From Pseudomonadota bacterium (GTDB lineage: Bacteria; Pseudomonadota; Alphaproteobacteria; Rhizobiales; Beijerinckiaceae): a DNA stretch of 64,000 nt. The translations under genes were made by a program, and so were the position numbers. Shown here piece by piece: positions 29,939 through 40,640 of this stretch. The stretch lies in NCBI GenBank assembly GCA_021781815.1, contig JAJXWB010000004.1, forward strand, positions 124,001-188,000, read 5' to 3'. Positions within the stretch are counted from its first letter, which is position 1. Each line of letters opens with the position of its first letter. The notes under the pieces were generated by a model. The model made no database searches. It was not told the DNA's origin and was given only the letters and a program-made list of their open reading frames with translations.

Positions 29939-32229
29939 GCGACGAGCGCAAGCCCTCCCGCGGTGTAAAGATCGCGCGCCGCACGTTTCTTGCGATCGCT
30001 GGCGTCGTCGGCGGCGGTCTGCTCGTCGGCGCGGGCGCGGTCGCCTGGCGCCTCCGCCAGATCGACAACTACAAGCTCCCCGCCGGCGACGGCGAGGCGA
30101 GTTTTGGCGCGTGGCTCAAGTTCACGCGCGATGGCATGATCGAAGTCGTCGTGCCACATCAGGACATGGGTCAGGGCATTTACGCGCTCGCTGTCCTTCT
30201 CGCGGCGGAGGGGCTGAAGGCGCCGCCCGAAGCCGTCCGCGCCGCGCCCGCTCCGATCGAGGCGCGCTACGCCAATCCCGTCATGCTGCTCGACGGCCTG
30301 CCGATGGACGAGGCCGCGCTGACCGCGCCGCAGCGCGCGACGCTCTGGACGTTCGACAAGATCCTTCGCACGCTCGGCCTGCAGGGGACGGGCGGTTCGA
30401 CATCGACGCGCAACATCGCGGAGCCGATCCGTCTGGCCGCCGCCTCGGCGCTCGACATGCTCGCGCGCGCAGCGTCAGCGCGCTTCGATGCGCCAGTCGA
30501 TCAGTTGAAGATCGTCGGCGGGGCGATCCTCGCGCCGGACGGCAAGAGCGCGACCTATGGCGAACTGGCCGAAGCCGCGGCGAAACTCGCCCCACGCGCG
30601 ATCGCTGTTCCGCCGCTCGCGATCGGCGATTATGTCGGCAAGGGCGCGCCGCGTTTCGATGTGCCGCCGAAAGTCTATGGCCGCGCGAAATACGGGATCG
30701 ACACGCGCGAGCCCGGTCAGCTCTATGCGGCGATCCGGCATTCGCCACGTCTTGGCGGACGGCTTTCGCGCGCTTCCATTCCTGCTGATGCCGCGGGCGT
30801 GCGCGGCATCGTCGAAGGCAAGGATTACGTGGCCGTCGTCGGAGAGACCTATGCCGCCGCGATGGCCGGGCTCGACAAGGCGGATGTCGTCTGGGACGAG
30901 TCGAACGCACTGAAGGTCTCGACCGGGGACGTGTTCGCCGCCTATCGCGCCGCGCTCGACAGGGGCGCGGACTACAAGCCGCGCTGGGTGATCGACGCCG
31001 TGGGCGATCCGTCCGGGGCCACAGGCAAGGCCGTGAAAGCGACCTACGACGCCCCCTTCCTCGCGCATGTGACGATGGAGCCGATCAACGCCACCGCGCT
31101 GGTGACGGAAACAGGCGCCAAGGTGTGGGCCGGACATCAATCCGCCTCGCTCGTGCAATTGCTGGCGGCTGGCGCGGCGGGGCTGAAGAGCGAGCAGGTC
31201 GAGGTCTTCACGCCGTTCCTCGGCGGCGGCTTCGGTCGGCGCGCCGATCTCGGCTATGTCGTTACGGCTGTCGAGATCGCACGAAAATTCATGGGCGTTC
31301 CTGTGCAGACGATCTGGTCGCGCGCGGAAGACATCCGCGATGACGTGTATCGCCCTGCAGCCATGGCCGATGTGTCGGCGACGCTCGGCGATGATGGAAT
31401 GCCGACGGGCTTCACCTATCGTATCGCTGTCCCCTCCATTACTGACCAGTTCGTCGCGCGCGCCATGCCCTCGGCCAAGGGCGGGCTGATGGCCGACCGC
31501 ACGACCGTCGACGGCGCGCTGTTTCCGTTCTACGGCCTGCCCAACAGGAGCATCGAAAACCTGACCGTTGATTCGGGCGTCCCGGTCGGCTTCTGGCGGT
31601 CGGTCGGCTATAGTCTCAATTGCTTCTTCTTCGAGAGCTTCATCGATGAACTGGCCGCCGCCGCTGGCGCGAAGCCGCTCGACTATCGCTCGCGCCTGCT
31701 CGCGGCGGCCGGCGCCTATGAGCCGGCGCGTCGCGCTCATGCATTGCTTCATCGCATGGGGCGCTACGATCAGGCGAGGCCGCTCGCGCCGGGCGCCGAC
31801 GGCGCGAAGTCCGGCCGCGGATTTGCCCTGACGGAATGTTTCCATTCCTTTGTCGGGCAGGTCGCCGACGTCGAAATTGTCGACAAGACGCTTCGTGTCC
31901 GGCGCGTTCACGCCGTCGTCGACTGTGGCTTTGCGATTGATCCGCCAAATGTCGCGGCGCAAGTCCGGGGCGCAATCAATTACGGCCTGTCGGCGGTCCT
32001 GTTCGGAAAGATCGATTTTGATCAGGGGCGGGTGGCGCAGACCAATTTCGATTCCTATCCCGTCCTGACATTGGAAACGGCGCCGGAGATTACAGTCGAG
32101 ATCGTGAATTCCGGCGCCGCGATCGGCGGAGTCGGGGAAATTGGCGTGCCTGCGCTGGCGCCGGCGGTCGCAAACGCGGTGTTTGCCGCGACTGGCCGAA
32201 GGCTGCGCTCGTTGCCGCTGACGCTATGA
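29935..32229 (+). CDS. Molybdopterin-binding large subunit, aldehyde/isoquinoline oxidoreductase type (IorB-like)
   Basis: The 764-residue protein has a twin-arginine signal ([10 protein letters not shown], Arg15-Arg16) and so should be exported folded together with its 2Fe-2S partner. Family segments include [29 protein letters not shown] and the C-terminal GGVGEIGVP glutamate loop that is the catalytic base in this family. The substrate could be an aldehyde or N-heterocycle. No dedicated MCD-insertion chaperone (XdhC-like) is nearby. The enzyme is followed after 100 bases by malate synthase. Confidence 0.92.
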   Translation: MSDERKPSRGVKIARRTFLAIAGVVGGGLLVGAGAVAWRLRQIDNYKLPAGDGEASFGAWLKFTRDGMIEVVVPHQDMGQGIYALAVLLAAEGLKAPPEAVRAAPAPIEARYANPVMLLDGLPMDEAALTAPQRATLWTFDKILRTLGLQGTGGSTSTRNIAEPIRLAAASALDMLARAASARFDAPVDQLKIVGGAILAPDGKSATYGELAEAAAKLAPRAIAVPPLAIGDYVGKGAPRFDVPPKVYGRAKYGIDTREPGQLYAAIRHSPRLGGRLSRASIPADAAGVRGIVEGKDYVAVVGETYAAAMAGLDKADVVWDESNALKVSTGDVFAAYRAALDRGADYKPRWVIDAVGDPSGATGKAVKATYDAPFLAHVTMEPINATALVTETGAKVWAGHQSASLVQLLAAGAAGLKSEQVEVFTPFLGGGFGRRADLGYVVTAVEIARKFMGVPVQTIWSRAEDIRDDVYRPAAMADVSATLGDDGMPTGFTYRIAVPSITDQFVARAMPSAKGGLMADRTTVDGALFPFYGLPNRSIENLTVDSGVPVGFWRSVGYSLNCFFFESFIDELAAAAGAKPLDYRSRLLAAAGAYEPARRAHALLHRMGRYDQARPLAPGADGAKSGRGFALTECFHSFVGQVADVEIVDKTLRVRRVHAVVDCGFAIDPPNVAAQVRGAINYGLSAVLFGKIDFDQGRVAQTNFDSYPVLTLETAPEITVEIVNSGAAIGGVGEIGVPALAPAVANAVFAATGRRLRSLPLTL

Positions 32230-32329
32230 ATTCGTGCGCCGCACTTGTCCGCCGCCCGGCCTGCCGCTAGTAACTGGCATGTCAGTCGGCCGGCGCGCGG
32301 GTGCGTCCGGCCCCAACCGCGGCGGCCCC

Positions 32330-34489
32330 ATGACCCGTTCCATACGCCACGGCGCGCTCGAGATCGCGCCTGTCCTGCATGATTTCATCGAGCGCGAGGC
32401 GCTCCCCGGAACCGGCGTCGCCGCGAAAGCCTTCTGGGACGGGCTTGAGCAAATCCTGACCGATCTCGCGCCGAAGAACCGCGCGCTGCTCGAAAGGCGC
32501 GACGCGCTTCAGGCGATGATCGACGCCTGGCACAGTGAGCGCAGGGGCCGCATCTTCGACGCCGCGCAGTACAAAGCCTTTCTGACGGAGATCGGCTACC
32601 TGGCGCCGGTGGGGCTGGATTTCACCATCGACACCGCGAATGTCGACGATGAGATCGCGCGGCTCGCGGGACCGCAGCTCGTCGTTCCCGTCACCAATGC
32701 GCGCTATGCGCTCAACGCGGCCAACGCGCGCTGGGGCAGCCTCTACGACGCTCTCTACGGCACGGACGCTATCCCCGGCCGCGAGAGCGCCGGGCCAGGG
32801 TACGATCCGGCGCGCGGGGCGCAGGTGATCGCCTGGGCGCGCAGATTTCTCGACGACAGCGCACCGCTCGCCGAAGGCTCGCACGCCGACGCCACGGCCT
32901 ATTCTGTCGAGGGAGGGCGCCTCGTCGTGGCGCGCAAGGACGGCAAAACGACCGCGCTTGCAAATCCCGCCGCCTTCGCGGGCTTTGCGGGCGAGGCAGC
33001 GACGCCGACGTCGATCCTGCTCGTCAATCATGGTCTGCACATCGAGATCGTCGTCAACCGGGCGCATCCCATTGGCAAGGCCGACGCCGCTGGAATAGCC
33101 GACGTGGTGCTCGAAGCCGCGCTCACCACGATCCAGGATTTCGAGGATTCGGTCGCTTGCGTCGACGCCGAGGACAAGGTCGCCGCCTATCGCAACTGGC
33201 TTGGTCTGATGAAGGGCGACCTTGCCGACACCTTCGACAAGGGCGGCAGGCAGATGACTCGCCGGCTCAACGCCGACCGCGTGTTCACCGCGCCGGACGG
33301 ATCGCAGGTCAAGCTGCACGGGCGTTCGCTGCTGCTGGTCCGCAACGTCGGCCATCTCATGACGATCGATGCGGTCAAGCTGAACGGCGCCGACGTTCCC
33401 GAGGGTATTCTCGACGCCATGATCACGAGCGCGATCGCGCTGCACGATATCAGGGGCGCAGGCGCGCTCAGGAACAGCCGCACCGGCTCTGTCTACATCG
33501 TGAAGCCGAAGATGCACGGGCCGGAGGAAGTCGCCTTCGCCAATGAATTGTTCGATCGTGTGGAAGACGCGCTGGGGCTGGCGCGCAACGCGGTCAAGAT
33601 GGGTATAATGGACGAGGAGCGTCGCACCTCCGTCAATCTCAAGGAATGCATTCGCGCAGCGAAGAATCGCGTCGTGTTCATCAACACGGGCTTTCTCGAC
33701 CGCACCGGCGATGAAATGCATACCTCGATGGAAGCGGGTCCGATGGTGCGCAAGGCCGACATGAAGAGCCAGACCTGGATTCTGGCCTACGAGGATTCCA
33801 ACGTCGATATAGGGATTCGCGCCGGACTGCGCGGCAAGGCGCAGATCGGCAAGGGCATGTGGGCCATGCCCGATCTGATGGCGGATATGTTGCGCGTGAA
33901 GATCGGCCATCCCCGCGCCGGCGCCAATACCGCGTGGGTGCCGTCGCCGACGGCGGCGACGCTTCACGCCACGCATTATCACGCGGTCGATGTGGCGAAG
34001 GCGCAGGTGGAGATCGCGAAGCGCCGCCCGGCGTCGGTTGACGACATTCTGACCATCCCGGTCGCCGATCGCCCGAACTGGTCGCCGGCCGACGTTCAAG
34101 CGGAACTCGACAACAACGCGCAGGGCATTCTCGGCTATGTCGTGCGCTGGATCGATCAGGGCGTCGGCTGCTCCAAGGTGCCGGACATTCACGACGTCGG
34201 CCTGATGGAGGATCGCGCCACGCTGCGCATCTCCTCCCAGCACATCGCCAACTGGCTGCGCCACGGAATCTGCACGCCCGAGCAGACGATGGAGACGATG
34301 AAGAGGATGGCCGCCGTGGTGGATCGCCAGAACGCCGGCGATCCGGGTTATACGCCGATGGCGCCGGCTTTCGACGGAGTCGCGTTCAGGGCGGCTTGCG
34401 ACCTGGTGTTCAAGGGACGCGAGCAACCGGCTGGTTACACCGAGCCGATACTGCATGCGCGCCGGCGCGAGAAGAAGGCGCAAAATTAG
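32330..34489 (+). CDS. glcB: Malate synthase G
   Basis: The 719-residue enzyme has the full isoform G length and family segments: the N-terminal [48 protein letters not shown] and [12 protein letters not shown]. It condenses glyoxylate with acetyl-CoA to malate, closing the glyoxylate bypass or using glycolate. The ATG at 32330 matches the usual start; an earlier in-frame ATG at 32279 adds 17 non-family residues. No isocitrate lyase gene is in the window. Confidence 0.96.
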   Translation: MTRSIRHGALEIAPVLHDFIEREALPGTGVAAKAFWDGLEQILTDLAPKNRALLERRDALQAMIDAWHSERRGRIFDAAQYKAFLTEIGYLAPVGLDFTIDTANVDDEIARLAGPQLVVPVTNARYALNAANARWGSLYDALYGTDAIPGRESAGPGYDPARGAQVIAWARRFLDDSAPLAEGSHADATAYSVEGGRLVVARKDGKTTALANPAAFAGFAGEAATPTSILLVNHGLHIEIVVNRAHPIGKADAAGIADVVLEAALTTIQDFEDSVACVDAEDKVAAYRNWLGLMKGDLADTFDKGGRQMTRRLNADRVFTAPDGSQVKLHGRSLLLVRNVGHLMTIDAVKLNGADVPEGILDAMITSAIALHDIRGAGALRNSRTGSVYIVKPKMHGPEEVAFANELFDRVEDALGLARNAVKMGIMDEERRTSVNLKECIRAAKNRVVFINTGFLDRTGDEMHTSMEAGPMVRKADMKSQTWILAYEDSNVDIGIRAGLRGKAQIGKGMWAMPDLMADMLRVKIGHPRAGANTAWVPSPTAATLHATHYHAVDVAKAQVEIAKRRPASVDDILTIPVADRPNWSPADVQAELDNNAQGILGYVVRWIDQGVGCSKVPDIHDVGLMEDRATLRISSQHIANWLRHGICTPEQTMETMKRMAAVVDRQNAGDPGYTPMAPAFDGVAFRAACDLVFKGREQPAGYTEPILHARRREKKAQN

Positions 34490-34525
34490 CGGTCCGTTAA
34501 CCGTGCCTAAGGCATTGAAAGACCA

Positions 34526-35218
34526 ATGCCGCACCTGTTCCATCACCCGCTCTGCCCCCATTCGCGTTTCGTGCGGCTGGCCCTTGCCGAATACGGCCTC
34601 GAGGTCGACCTGATCGAGGAGCGCGTTCACGACCGGCGGGAAGAATTCCTGCTGATCGATCCGGCAGGCCGAACACCGGTGCTGGTGGCCGAAGGAGGCC
34701 TCGTCGCTCCGGGCGCGAACGTGATCGCCGAATGGCTCGACGAGGCCTACGGACCATCGACGCCAGGAGCGCGCCTGCTGCCGGCCGATCTCGCAGGCCG
34801 CGTGGAAACGCGGCGGCTGATGGACTGGTTCAACCAGAAGATGTTCGCCGAAGTGACGGACTGGCTGGTGACAGAGAAGGTCTACCGGCGATTCATGACA
34901 TCGGCGCAGGGCGGCGGCGGCCCGGATATGGCCGCCGTGCGCGCCGCGCGGACCAATATCCGCCATCACCTTTCCTATATCGGTTATCTCGTCTCGGAAC
35001 GGAACTGGCTCGCCGGGTCGCGCATGACATTCGCCGATCTGGCGGCGGCGGCCCACATCTCCGCCGCCGATTATCTCGGCGACGTGCCGTGGGACGAAAA
35101 CGAACTCGCCAAGGCCTGGTACCAGAAGATCAAGTCGCGACCCTCGTTCCGTGCGCTGCTCGCCGACCGGGTGCTTGGGATGGCGCCGGGCGCGGCGTAC
35201 GCAGACCTGGATTTCTGA
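34526..35218 (+). CDS. Glutathione S-transferase-family protein, FzlA-like
   Basis: The 230-residue GST-fold protein has the thioredoxin-like N-terminal domain starting MPHLFHHPLCPHSRFVRLAL and an all-helical C-terminal domain. Alphaproteobacterial proteins with this start are related to FzlA, a GST-like FtsZ-binding factor of cell division that does not act as a normal transferase. It lies 49 bases before queG, a pairing I recall from other Alphaproteobacteria. A conventional detoxifying GST cannot be excluded. Confidence 0.85.
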   Translation: MPHLFHHPLCPHSRFVRLALAEYGLEVDLIEERVHDRREEFLLIDPAGRTPVLVAEGGLVAPGANVIAEWLDEAYGPSTPGARLLPADLAGRVETRRLMDWFNQKMFAEVTDWLVTEKVYRRFMTSAQGGGGPDMAAVRAARTNIRHHLSYIGYLVSERNWLAGSRMTFADLAAAAHISAADYLGDVPWDENELAKAWYQKIKSRPSFRALLADRVLGMAPGAAYADLDF

Positions 35219-35267
35219 CCGATCGTAACGACTTGCGCTTGCGGCCGGGCGGCTCCATCGTTCCAGC

Positions 35268-36404
35268 ATGGATATGAAGATCGCATTGCGCGCTGACGCG
35301 CTGGCGCTCGGTTTCGACGCCTGCCGTGTGCTGCGCGCCGCGGACGCGCCCGATCTCGGGCCGCGCCTTGCAGCCTGGCTTGCCGATGGCGGCGACGGCG
35401 ACATGGGCTGGATGCGTGAAACCGCCGCGCGTCGCGCCCATCCGAACGCGCTCTGGCCGGACGTGCGTTCGCTCGTCATGCTCGGCATGAATTATGGGCC
35501 GCCCAGCGACCCGCGCGAAGGGCTCGAACGTCGGGATTGCGCCAACATCTCGGTCTACGCCCGCAATCGCGACTACCATGATCTGATCAAGGGCCGCCTG
35601 AAACTGCTCGCCTCGAAACTCGTCTCGCGGGCGGGCGGCGACGTCAAGGTCTTCGTCGACACGGCGCCGGTCATGGAAAAGCCATTGGCGGCGCAGGCCG
35701 GGATAGGCTGGCAGGGCAAGCACACCAATCTCGTGTCGCGCGAATTCGGCTCCTGGCTTTTTCTCGGGTCCATCTTCACGACGATCGACCTGACCCCGGA
35801 CGCAGCCGAGGTCGATCATTGCGGCCGGTGCCGCGCATGCATCGACGTCTGCCCGACGCAGGCGATCGTCGCGCCCTACAGGCTCGACGCGCGGCGCTGC
35901 ATCTCGTACCTGACGATCGAGCACAAGGGGCCGATCCCGGCCGAATATCGCGACAGCATCGGCAATCGCGTCTACGGTTGCGACGATTGTCTTGCGGTCT
36001 GCCCCTGGAACAAGTTTGCGCAAGCGGCGCGCGAAGCCCGCCTCGTCGCCCGCGACGATCTGCGGGCGCCCGCTCTGGACGATCTCGCCGCCATGGACGA
36101 GAACGCCTTCCGTGGGTTCTTTTCCGGAAGTCCGGTCAAGCGAATCGGCCACGCGCGGTTTCTCAGGAACGTTTTGATCGCCATCGGCGCCAGCGCCGAC
36201 CGGTCGCTTGCGCGGTGTGCGGAAACGCGGCTCGCGCATGATTCGCCGCTCGTGCGCGGCGCCGCGATCTGGGCCTTGTCGCGGCTGCTCGACCGGGATC
36301 GATTCGATGCGCTCGCTGCCCGGAACAAGGCGCTCGAGCAGGATGTGCAGGTGCGCGCGGAATGGGAGCCGGCTGAAAGCCGAACGGGCGGGGCGATCGG
36401 ATGA
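35268..36404 (+). CDS. queG: Epoxyqueuosine reductase QueG
   Basis: The 378-residue protein has the cobalamin-binding N-terminal domain with VMEKPLAAQAGIGWQGKHTN. Two 4Fe-4S ferredoxin motifs follow (CGRCRACIDVCP and CDDCLAVCP), and then a C-terminal HEAT-like region. QueG reduces epoxyqueuosine to queuosine in the wobble base of tRNAs. Length is as usual for the family. Its stop overlaps the next gene by four bases (ATGA). Confidence 0.95.
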   Translation: MDMKIALRADALALGFDACRVLRAADAPDLGPRLAAWLADGGDGDMGWMRETAARRAHPNALWPDVRSLVMLGMNYGPPSDPREGLERRDCANISVYARNRDYHDLIKGRLKLLASKLVSRAGGDVKVFVDTAPVMEKPLAAQAGIGWQGKHTNLVSREFGSWLFLGSIFTTIDLTPDAAEVDHCGRCRACIDVCPTQAIVAPYRLDARRCISYLTIEHKGPIPAEYRDSIGNRVYGCDDCLAVCPWNKFAQAAREARLVARDDLRAPALDDLAAMDENAFRGFFSGSPVKRIGHARFLRNVLIAIGASADRSLARCAETRLAHDSPLVRGAAIWALSRLLDRDRFDALAARNKALEQDVQVRAEWEPAESRTGGAIG

Positions 36405-37267
36405 ACCTATTTGTATTTGGGCTCGGGTATAGCGCCGAGCGATTCTTGCGCATGTACGGGGCCGACATCACGGCCGTCGCATGCACGGTGCGCAGCGCCG
36501 AGAAAGCGCGTCGCCTGGTGGCCGAATTCCCCGACCTTGAGACGTTCGACTGGGACGGGTCGAGCCATGATCCGCGGATAGGATCGAGACTTGGCGACGC
36601 CGACGCGCTGATCGTTTCCATTGCGCCGGATGACCGCGACCCGGCGCTGGCTCATTACGAAGCCGACATCGCCGCATCGAATGTCCGGCGGATCGTCTAC
36701 CTCTCGACCATCGGGGTCTATGGCGGCGGCGGCGGCGAATGGGTCGATGAAAGCAGCGCGCCGCGATCGGCGTCGCCGCGTTCGCGCGCGCGCGTCGACG
36801 CCGAAACCGGATGGCTGCGACTGGGCGAGCGCACGGGCAAGGACGTCTTCATTCTGCGCCTTGCCGGAATTTACGGGCCGGACCGCAACGCGATCGCCAG
36901 TCTGCGCGCGGGAACCGCGAAGCGGATCGTGCGTCCGGGCCAGGTCTTCAATCGCATTCATGTCGACGATATCGCGCGATCGATCATGGCTTGCCTTTCC
37001 GGCTCCGCCTCTGGCGGCGTTTTCAATGTCTGCGACGACGAGCCGGCGCCGCCGCAGGACGTCGTCGCCTGGGCCGCCGGACTGATCGGCGCGCAGCCTC
37101 CGCCCGAAATCCCGTTCGAGGAGGCCGGCCTCTCGCCAATGGCGGCGAGCTTCTGGAAGAACAATCAGCGTGTCGCCAATCGCCGATTGAAGGAGCAGCT
37201 CAATGTCGAACTGCTCTATCCTACCTATCGCGAAGGGCTCGCAGCGCTGACGCGCGATGAGCGGTAG
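36401..37267 (+). CDS. NAD-dependent epimerase/dehydratase-like SDR
   Basis: The 288-residue protein has an N-terminal Rossmann motif (FVFGLGYSAERFLR), the STIGVYGG strand and RLAGIYGP as in extended SDR proteins of the YeeZ type. The canonical Y-x-x-x-K pair is not evident (Arg residues follow the tyrosine), so activity is uncertain. It is translationally coupled to queG. Its stop at 37267 is only four bases from the convergent malic enzyme stop. Confidence 0.85.
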   Translation: MNLFVFGLGYSAERFLRMYGADITAVACTVRSAEKARRLVAEFPDLETFDWDGSSHDPRIGSRLGDADALIVSIAPDDRDPALAHYEADIAASNVRRIVYLSTIGVYGGGGGEWVDESSAPRSASPRSRARVDAETGWLRLGERTGKDVFILRLAGIYGPDRNAIASLRAGTAKRIVRPGQVFNRIHVDDIARSIMACLSGSASGGVFNVCDDEPAPPQDVVAWAAGLIGAQPPPEIPFEEAGLSPMAASFWKNNQRVANRRLKEQLNVELLYPTYREGLAALTRDER

Positions 37268-37271
37268 CCCG

Positions 37272-39572
37272 TCACGAGGCCGCGCCGGCAGCTTCCGCCG
37301 CCTGCGCTTCCGCGACCGCGATTGCGGTCATGTTGACGATGCCGCGCGCGGTGACTGTGGGCGTCAGCACATGCGCCGGCTGCGCCGCGCCGATCAGGAT
37401 CGGCCCGATCGGCAGCGCATCGGCGGCGATCTTCACAAGCTGGAAGGCGATGTTGGCTGAATCGAGATTTGGCATGATCAGCACGTTGGCTTGGCCTTTC
37501 AGCCGGGAATGCGGCATGACGAGATTGCGGATCGTCTGCGAGAGGGCAGTGTCGGCCTGCATCTCGCCGTCGACTTCGAGCGTCGGCGCGCGCTCCTGAA
37601 TGAGGCCGAGCGCGGCGCGCATCTTGACTGCCGACGGCGAATCCGCGCCGCCGAAATCCGAATCGCAGACAAGCGCGATCTTCGGCGCCATGCCAAATCT
37701 CTGGACGTGTTCGGCGCAGAGAATCGCCATATCGGCGATTTCTTCCGCTGACGGATTGAGACGCACGTGCGTGTCGGCGATGAAGAACGCGCCGCGCGGG
37801 GAGATCAGCAGGCTGAGCGCCGAAAGATCGCGCACGCCCGGCGCGAGTCCGACGATATCCTTGATGTAGCGAAGGCGCGATGGGAAACGGCCTTCGAGGC
37901 CGCAGATCATTGCGTCCACGTCGCCGCGCCGCAGGGCGAGCGCCGCCATGACGGTCGTATTGGTGCGGGCGAGCACGCGCGCGGCGTCCGGCGTGATTCC
38001 CTTGCGCCCGGCGACGTCCACATAGGTCGTCACATATTCCTTGTAGCGCGGGTCGTCCTGCGCGTTGACCAGCTCGAAGTCGACGCCGGGCTGCAGGGCC
38101 AGTCCGAACTTTTCGATGGCGTGCGCGACTGCGGCGGGCCGTCCAATCAGGATCGGCGTCGCAATGTTCTCCTCCAGGATGACTTGCGTGGCGCGCAGCA
38201 CGCGCTCGTCCTCGCCGTCGGCGAAGACGACCCGCTTCGGATTCGTGCGCGCCTTTTCGATGATCGGCTTCATGATCAGGCCGGAGCGGAATACGAAACG
38301 CGACAACGTCTCCTCGTAGGCGCGGAAATCGACGATCGGTTTCCGGGCGACGCCGGTCGCCATCGCGGCGCGCGCCACCTCCGGCGCGATGCGCAGGATG
38401 AGCCGCGGATCGAACGGCGATGGGATCAGCGACGACGTTCCGAACGTTGGCGCTTCCTGTCCGTAGGCGCGCGACACCACTTCCGAAGGCGCCTCGCGCG
38501 CCAGCGCCGCTATTGCGCGGACCGCGGCGAGTTTCATCTCTTCATTGATGGCTGTCGCGCCGACATCGAGCGCGCCTCTGAAAATGTAGGGGAAGCACAG
38601 GACATTGTTGACCTGGTTCGGATAGTCCGAACGCCCCGTGCAAATCATCGCGTCCGGCCGCGCCGCAAGCGCGTCCTCCGGCATGATCTCCGGATGAGGG
38701 TTGGCCAACGCGAGAATGATCGGGTGGTCGGCCATCTTGGCGACCATCTCCGGCTTCAGGACGCCTCCGGCGGAAAGGCCGAGAAAGACGTCGGCGCCGC
38801 CCATCACGTCGTCGAGCTTGCGCGCGTCGGTCTTCTGCGCATAGACCTGCTTCCAGCGATCCATCAGGGTGGCCCGCCCCTCGTAGACGACGCCGTCGAT
38901 GTCCGAGACAAAGATATTCTCACGCCGCGCGCCGAGCGATACGAGCAGGTTGAGGCAGGCGAGCGCCGCCGCGCCCGCGCCCGAGGCGACGATCTTGATC
39001 TCATCGAACTTCTTGCCCGCGATCTCCAGCGCATTTGTCACCGCCGCGCCGACGATGATCGCCGTGCCGTGCTGGTCGTCGTGGAAAACCGGGATATTCA
39101 TGCGCTCACGCAGGCGCTGCTCGATCTCGAAACAGTCCGGCCCCTTGATGTCCTCCAGATTGATGCCGCCGAACGTCGGCTCCAGCGCGGCCACGACCTC
39201 AACGCAACGATCGATGTCGCGGGCGTTGATCTCGATGTCGAACACGTCGATGCCCGCGAATTTCTTGAACAGGACCGCCTTGCCCTCCATCACGGGCTTG
39301 GACGCAAGCGGTCCGATGTCGCCCAGACCAAGGACGGCTGTGCCGTTGGTGACGACTCCGACCAGATTCTGCCGCGTCGTCAGCTCCGCCGCCTGCCCGG
39401 GATCCTCGACGATCGCCTCGCACGCCACCGCGACGCCGGGCGAATAGGCGAGCGCCAGATCGCGCTGATTGCCGAGCGGCTTCGTCGCCTGAATTTCGAG
39501 CTTTCCCGGCTTGGGCAGCCGGTGATAGACCAGCGCGCCGCTGCGAAGATCCTCTGACATCTTCGTTTTCAC
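37272..39572 (-). CDS. maeB: NADP-type malic enzyme with C-terminal phosphotransacetylase-like domain
   Basis: The 766-residue protein is in two parts. The malic enzyme half (about 1-430) includes [25 protein letters not shown] and HDDQHGTAI. The second half resembles phosphate acetyltransferase and is usually regulatory. It converts malate to pyruvate, giving NADPH. The start is GTG at 39572 because AAGGAG lies eight bases upstream; the ATG at 39560 is an alternative. An open frame extends much further upstream but crosses the PfkB gene and is not part of it. Confidence 0.94.
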   Translation of the reverse strand: MKTKMSEDLRSGALVYHRLPKPGKLEIQATKPLGNQRDLALAYSPGVAVACEAIVEDPGQAAELTTRQNLVGVVTNGTAVLGLGDIGPLASKPVMEGKAVLFKKFAGIDVFDIEINARDIDRCVEVVAALEPTFGGINLEDIKGPDCFEIEQRLRERMNIPVFHDDQHGTAIIVGAAVTNALEIAGKKFDEIKIVASGAGAAALACLNLLVSLGARRENIFVSDIDGVVYEGRATLMDRWKQVYAQKTDARKLDDVMGGADVFLGLSAGGVLKPEMVAKMADHPIILALANPHPEIMPEDALAARPDAMICTGRSDYPNQVNNVLCFPYIFRGALDVGATAINEEMKLAAVRAIAALAREAPSEVVSRAYGQEAPTFGTSSLIPSPFDPRLILRIAPEVARAAMATGVARKPIVDFRAYEETLSRFVFRSGLIMKPIIEKARTNPKRVVFADGEDERVLRATQVILEENIATPILIGRPAAVAHAIEKFGLALQPGVDFELVNAQDDPRYKEYVTTYVDVAGRKGITPDAARVLARTNTTVMAALALRRGDVDAMICGLEGRFPSRLRYIKDIVGLAPGVRDLSALSLLISPRGAFFIADTHVRLNPSAEEIADMAILCAEHVQRFGMAPKIALVCDSDFGGADSPSAVKMRAALGLIQERAPTLEVDGEMQADTALSQTIRNLVMPHSRLKGQANVLIMPNLDSANIAFQLVKIAADALPIGPILIGAAQPAHVLTPTVTARGIVNMTAIAVAEAQAAEAAGAAS

Positions 39573-39634
39573 GCTGTTTTCTCCTTCGTGTCCGACCGCT
39601 GCGCCTGTGTCTGACATACACGAGGCGGACGGCG

Positions 39635-40564
39635 CTACAATGAATTTCGAAAGGCCTCGATGCGCGCGCGCGACGCGGGATCGGCGCCATGGCGCGTGCA
39701 GCACAACGCTGCAGCCGAGTTGGCGAAATCGAGCGCGATTGCGAGCGCCGCCTCGTCCGCCGCCGCGGCGCGCAGGCCGCTCGCGGCGAGCGCGCTGGTC
39801 AGAAACGCCGCGATGAAGGCGTCGCCGGCGCCGACGGTGTCCGCGACCTGAACTCGGAACGCCGCGCGGTGAATTTTCTTCGCGCCTCGAAACAGGGTTG
39901 CGCCGCGCGCGCCCAGCGTCAGCGCGACTGTGCATGAATAACGCTCCGACCATGCGCGCGCCGTCTCTTCCGGCGCGCGCTCCGGACAGAGCCAGACAAG
40001 ATCCTCGTCGCTCGCTTTCACCAGATCGACCAGCGCCAGACGGCGCTCGATCAGCGCCAGCGCCTCCGGCGCGGGCGGGAGCAGATCCGGCCGGACGTTC
40101 ACGTCGAAACTCGTTGAAATGCGCCTGCGCGCCGCAGCCAGCGCCGCAGCCGTCGCCTCGCCCCACTCCCCGGCGACGGCCGAAAACGACGAGACATGCA
40201 GATGGGCCGCCTGGTCCAGCCAGCCAGCAGGCAGATCGGGCGGCGCATGAGCGGTCCCTTCGAGATAGATCGCGTAGCGGGCGCTGGTTGTTTCGGTTCC
40301 CGAGGAAACCAGCGACAGGGGACTTGGGCGCTCGTCGCGTGCGCAAAGCGAGATATCGACGCCCTCGCGCTTCAGAGCCTCGACCATCCTTTCGCCCTGC
40401 GCATCCCGCGACACGCGGCCGATGAAGCCGGCGCTGGCGCCGAGCCGGCCAAGCGCGAGCGCGACATTGTAGGACGAGCCTCCGGCGACCGGCCGCCACA
40501 GGGCAGGGCCAGCCGGCAGAACGTCGACGACGGCCTCGCCCATGGACAGGATTCGCGCGCGCAT
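39635..40564 (-). CDS. PfkB-family carbohydrate kinase
   Basis: The 309-residue kinase has the N-terminal GGSSYNVALALGRLG signature and the C-terminal DTVGAGDAFIAAF motif with the catalytic aspartate. Ribokinase-like enzymes of this group phosphorylate sugars such as fructose or nucleosides; the substrate cannot be read from the sequence. It lies 62 bases upstream of maeB on the same strand and is divergent from recF with a 76-base gap. Confidence 0.9.
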   Translation of the reverse strand: MRARILSMGEAVVDVLPAGPALWRPVAGGSSYNVALALGRLGASAGFIGRVSRDAQGERMVEALKREGVDISLCARDERPSPLSLVSSGTETTSARYAIYLEGTAHAPPDLPAGWLDQAAHLHVSSFSAVAGEWGEATAAALAAARRRISTSFDVNVRPDLLPPAPEALALIERRLALVDLVKASDEDLVWLCPERAPEETARAWSERYSCTVALTLGARGATLFRGAKKIHRAAFRVQVADTVGAGDAFIAAFLTSALAASGLRAAAADEAALAIALDFANSAAALCCTRHGADPASRARIEAFRNSL

Positions 40565-40640
40565 GCCCCTTCATAGCGGCGAAAGCGTCGCACGCCGAGC
40601 GCGCTCTCGCGGCGAGCGACGATCCGTGGCATGAGGCGGC

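Noticed and set aside
32282-35488. Open minus-strand frame of over 1,000 codons
   Set aside because: It is antisense to malate synthase and the GST-like gene and has low-complexity Arg/His-rich composition; it is a GC-bias shadow.
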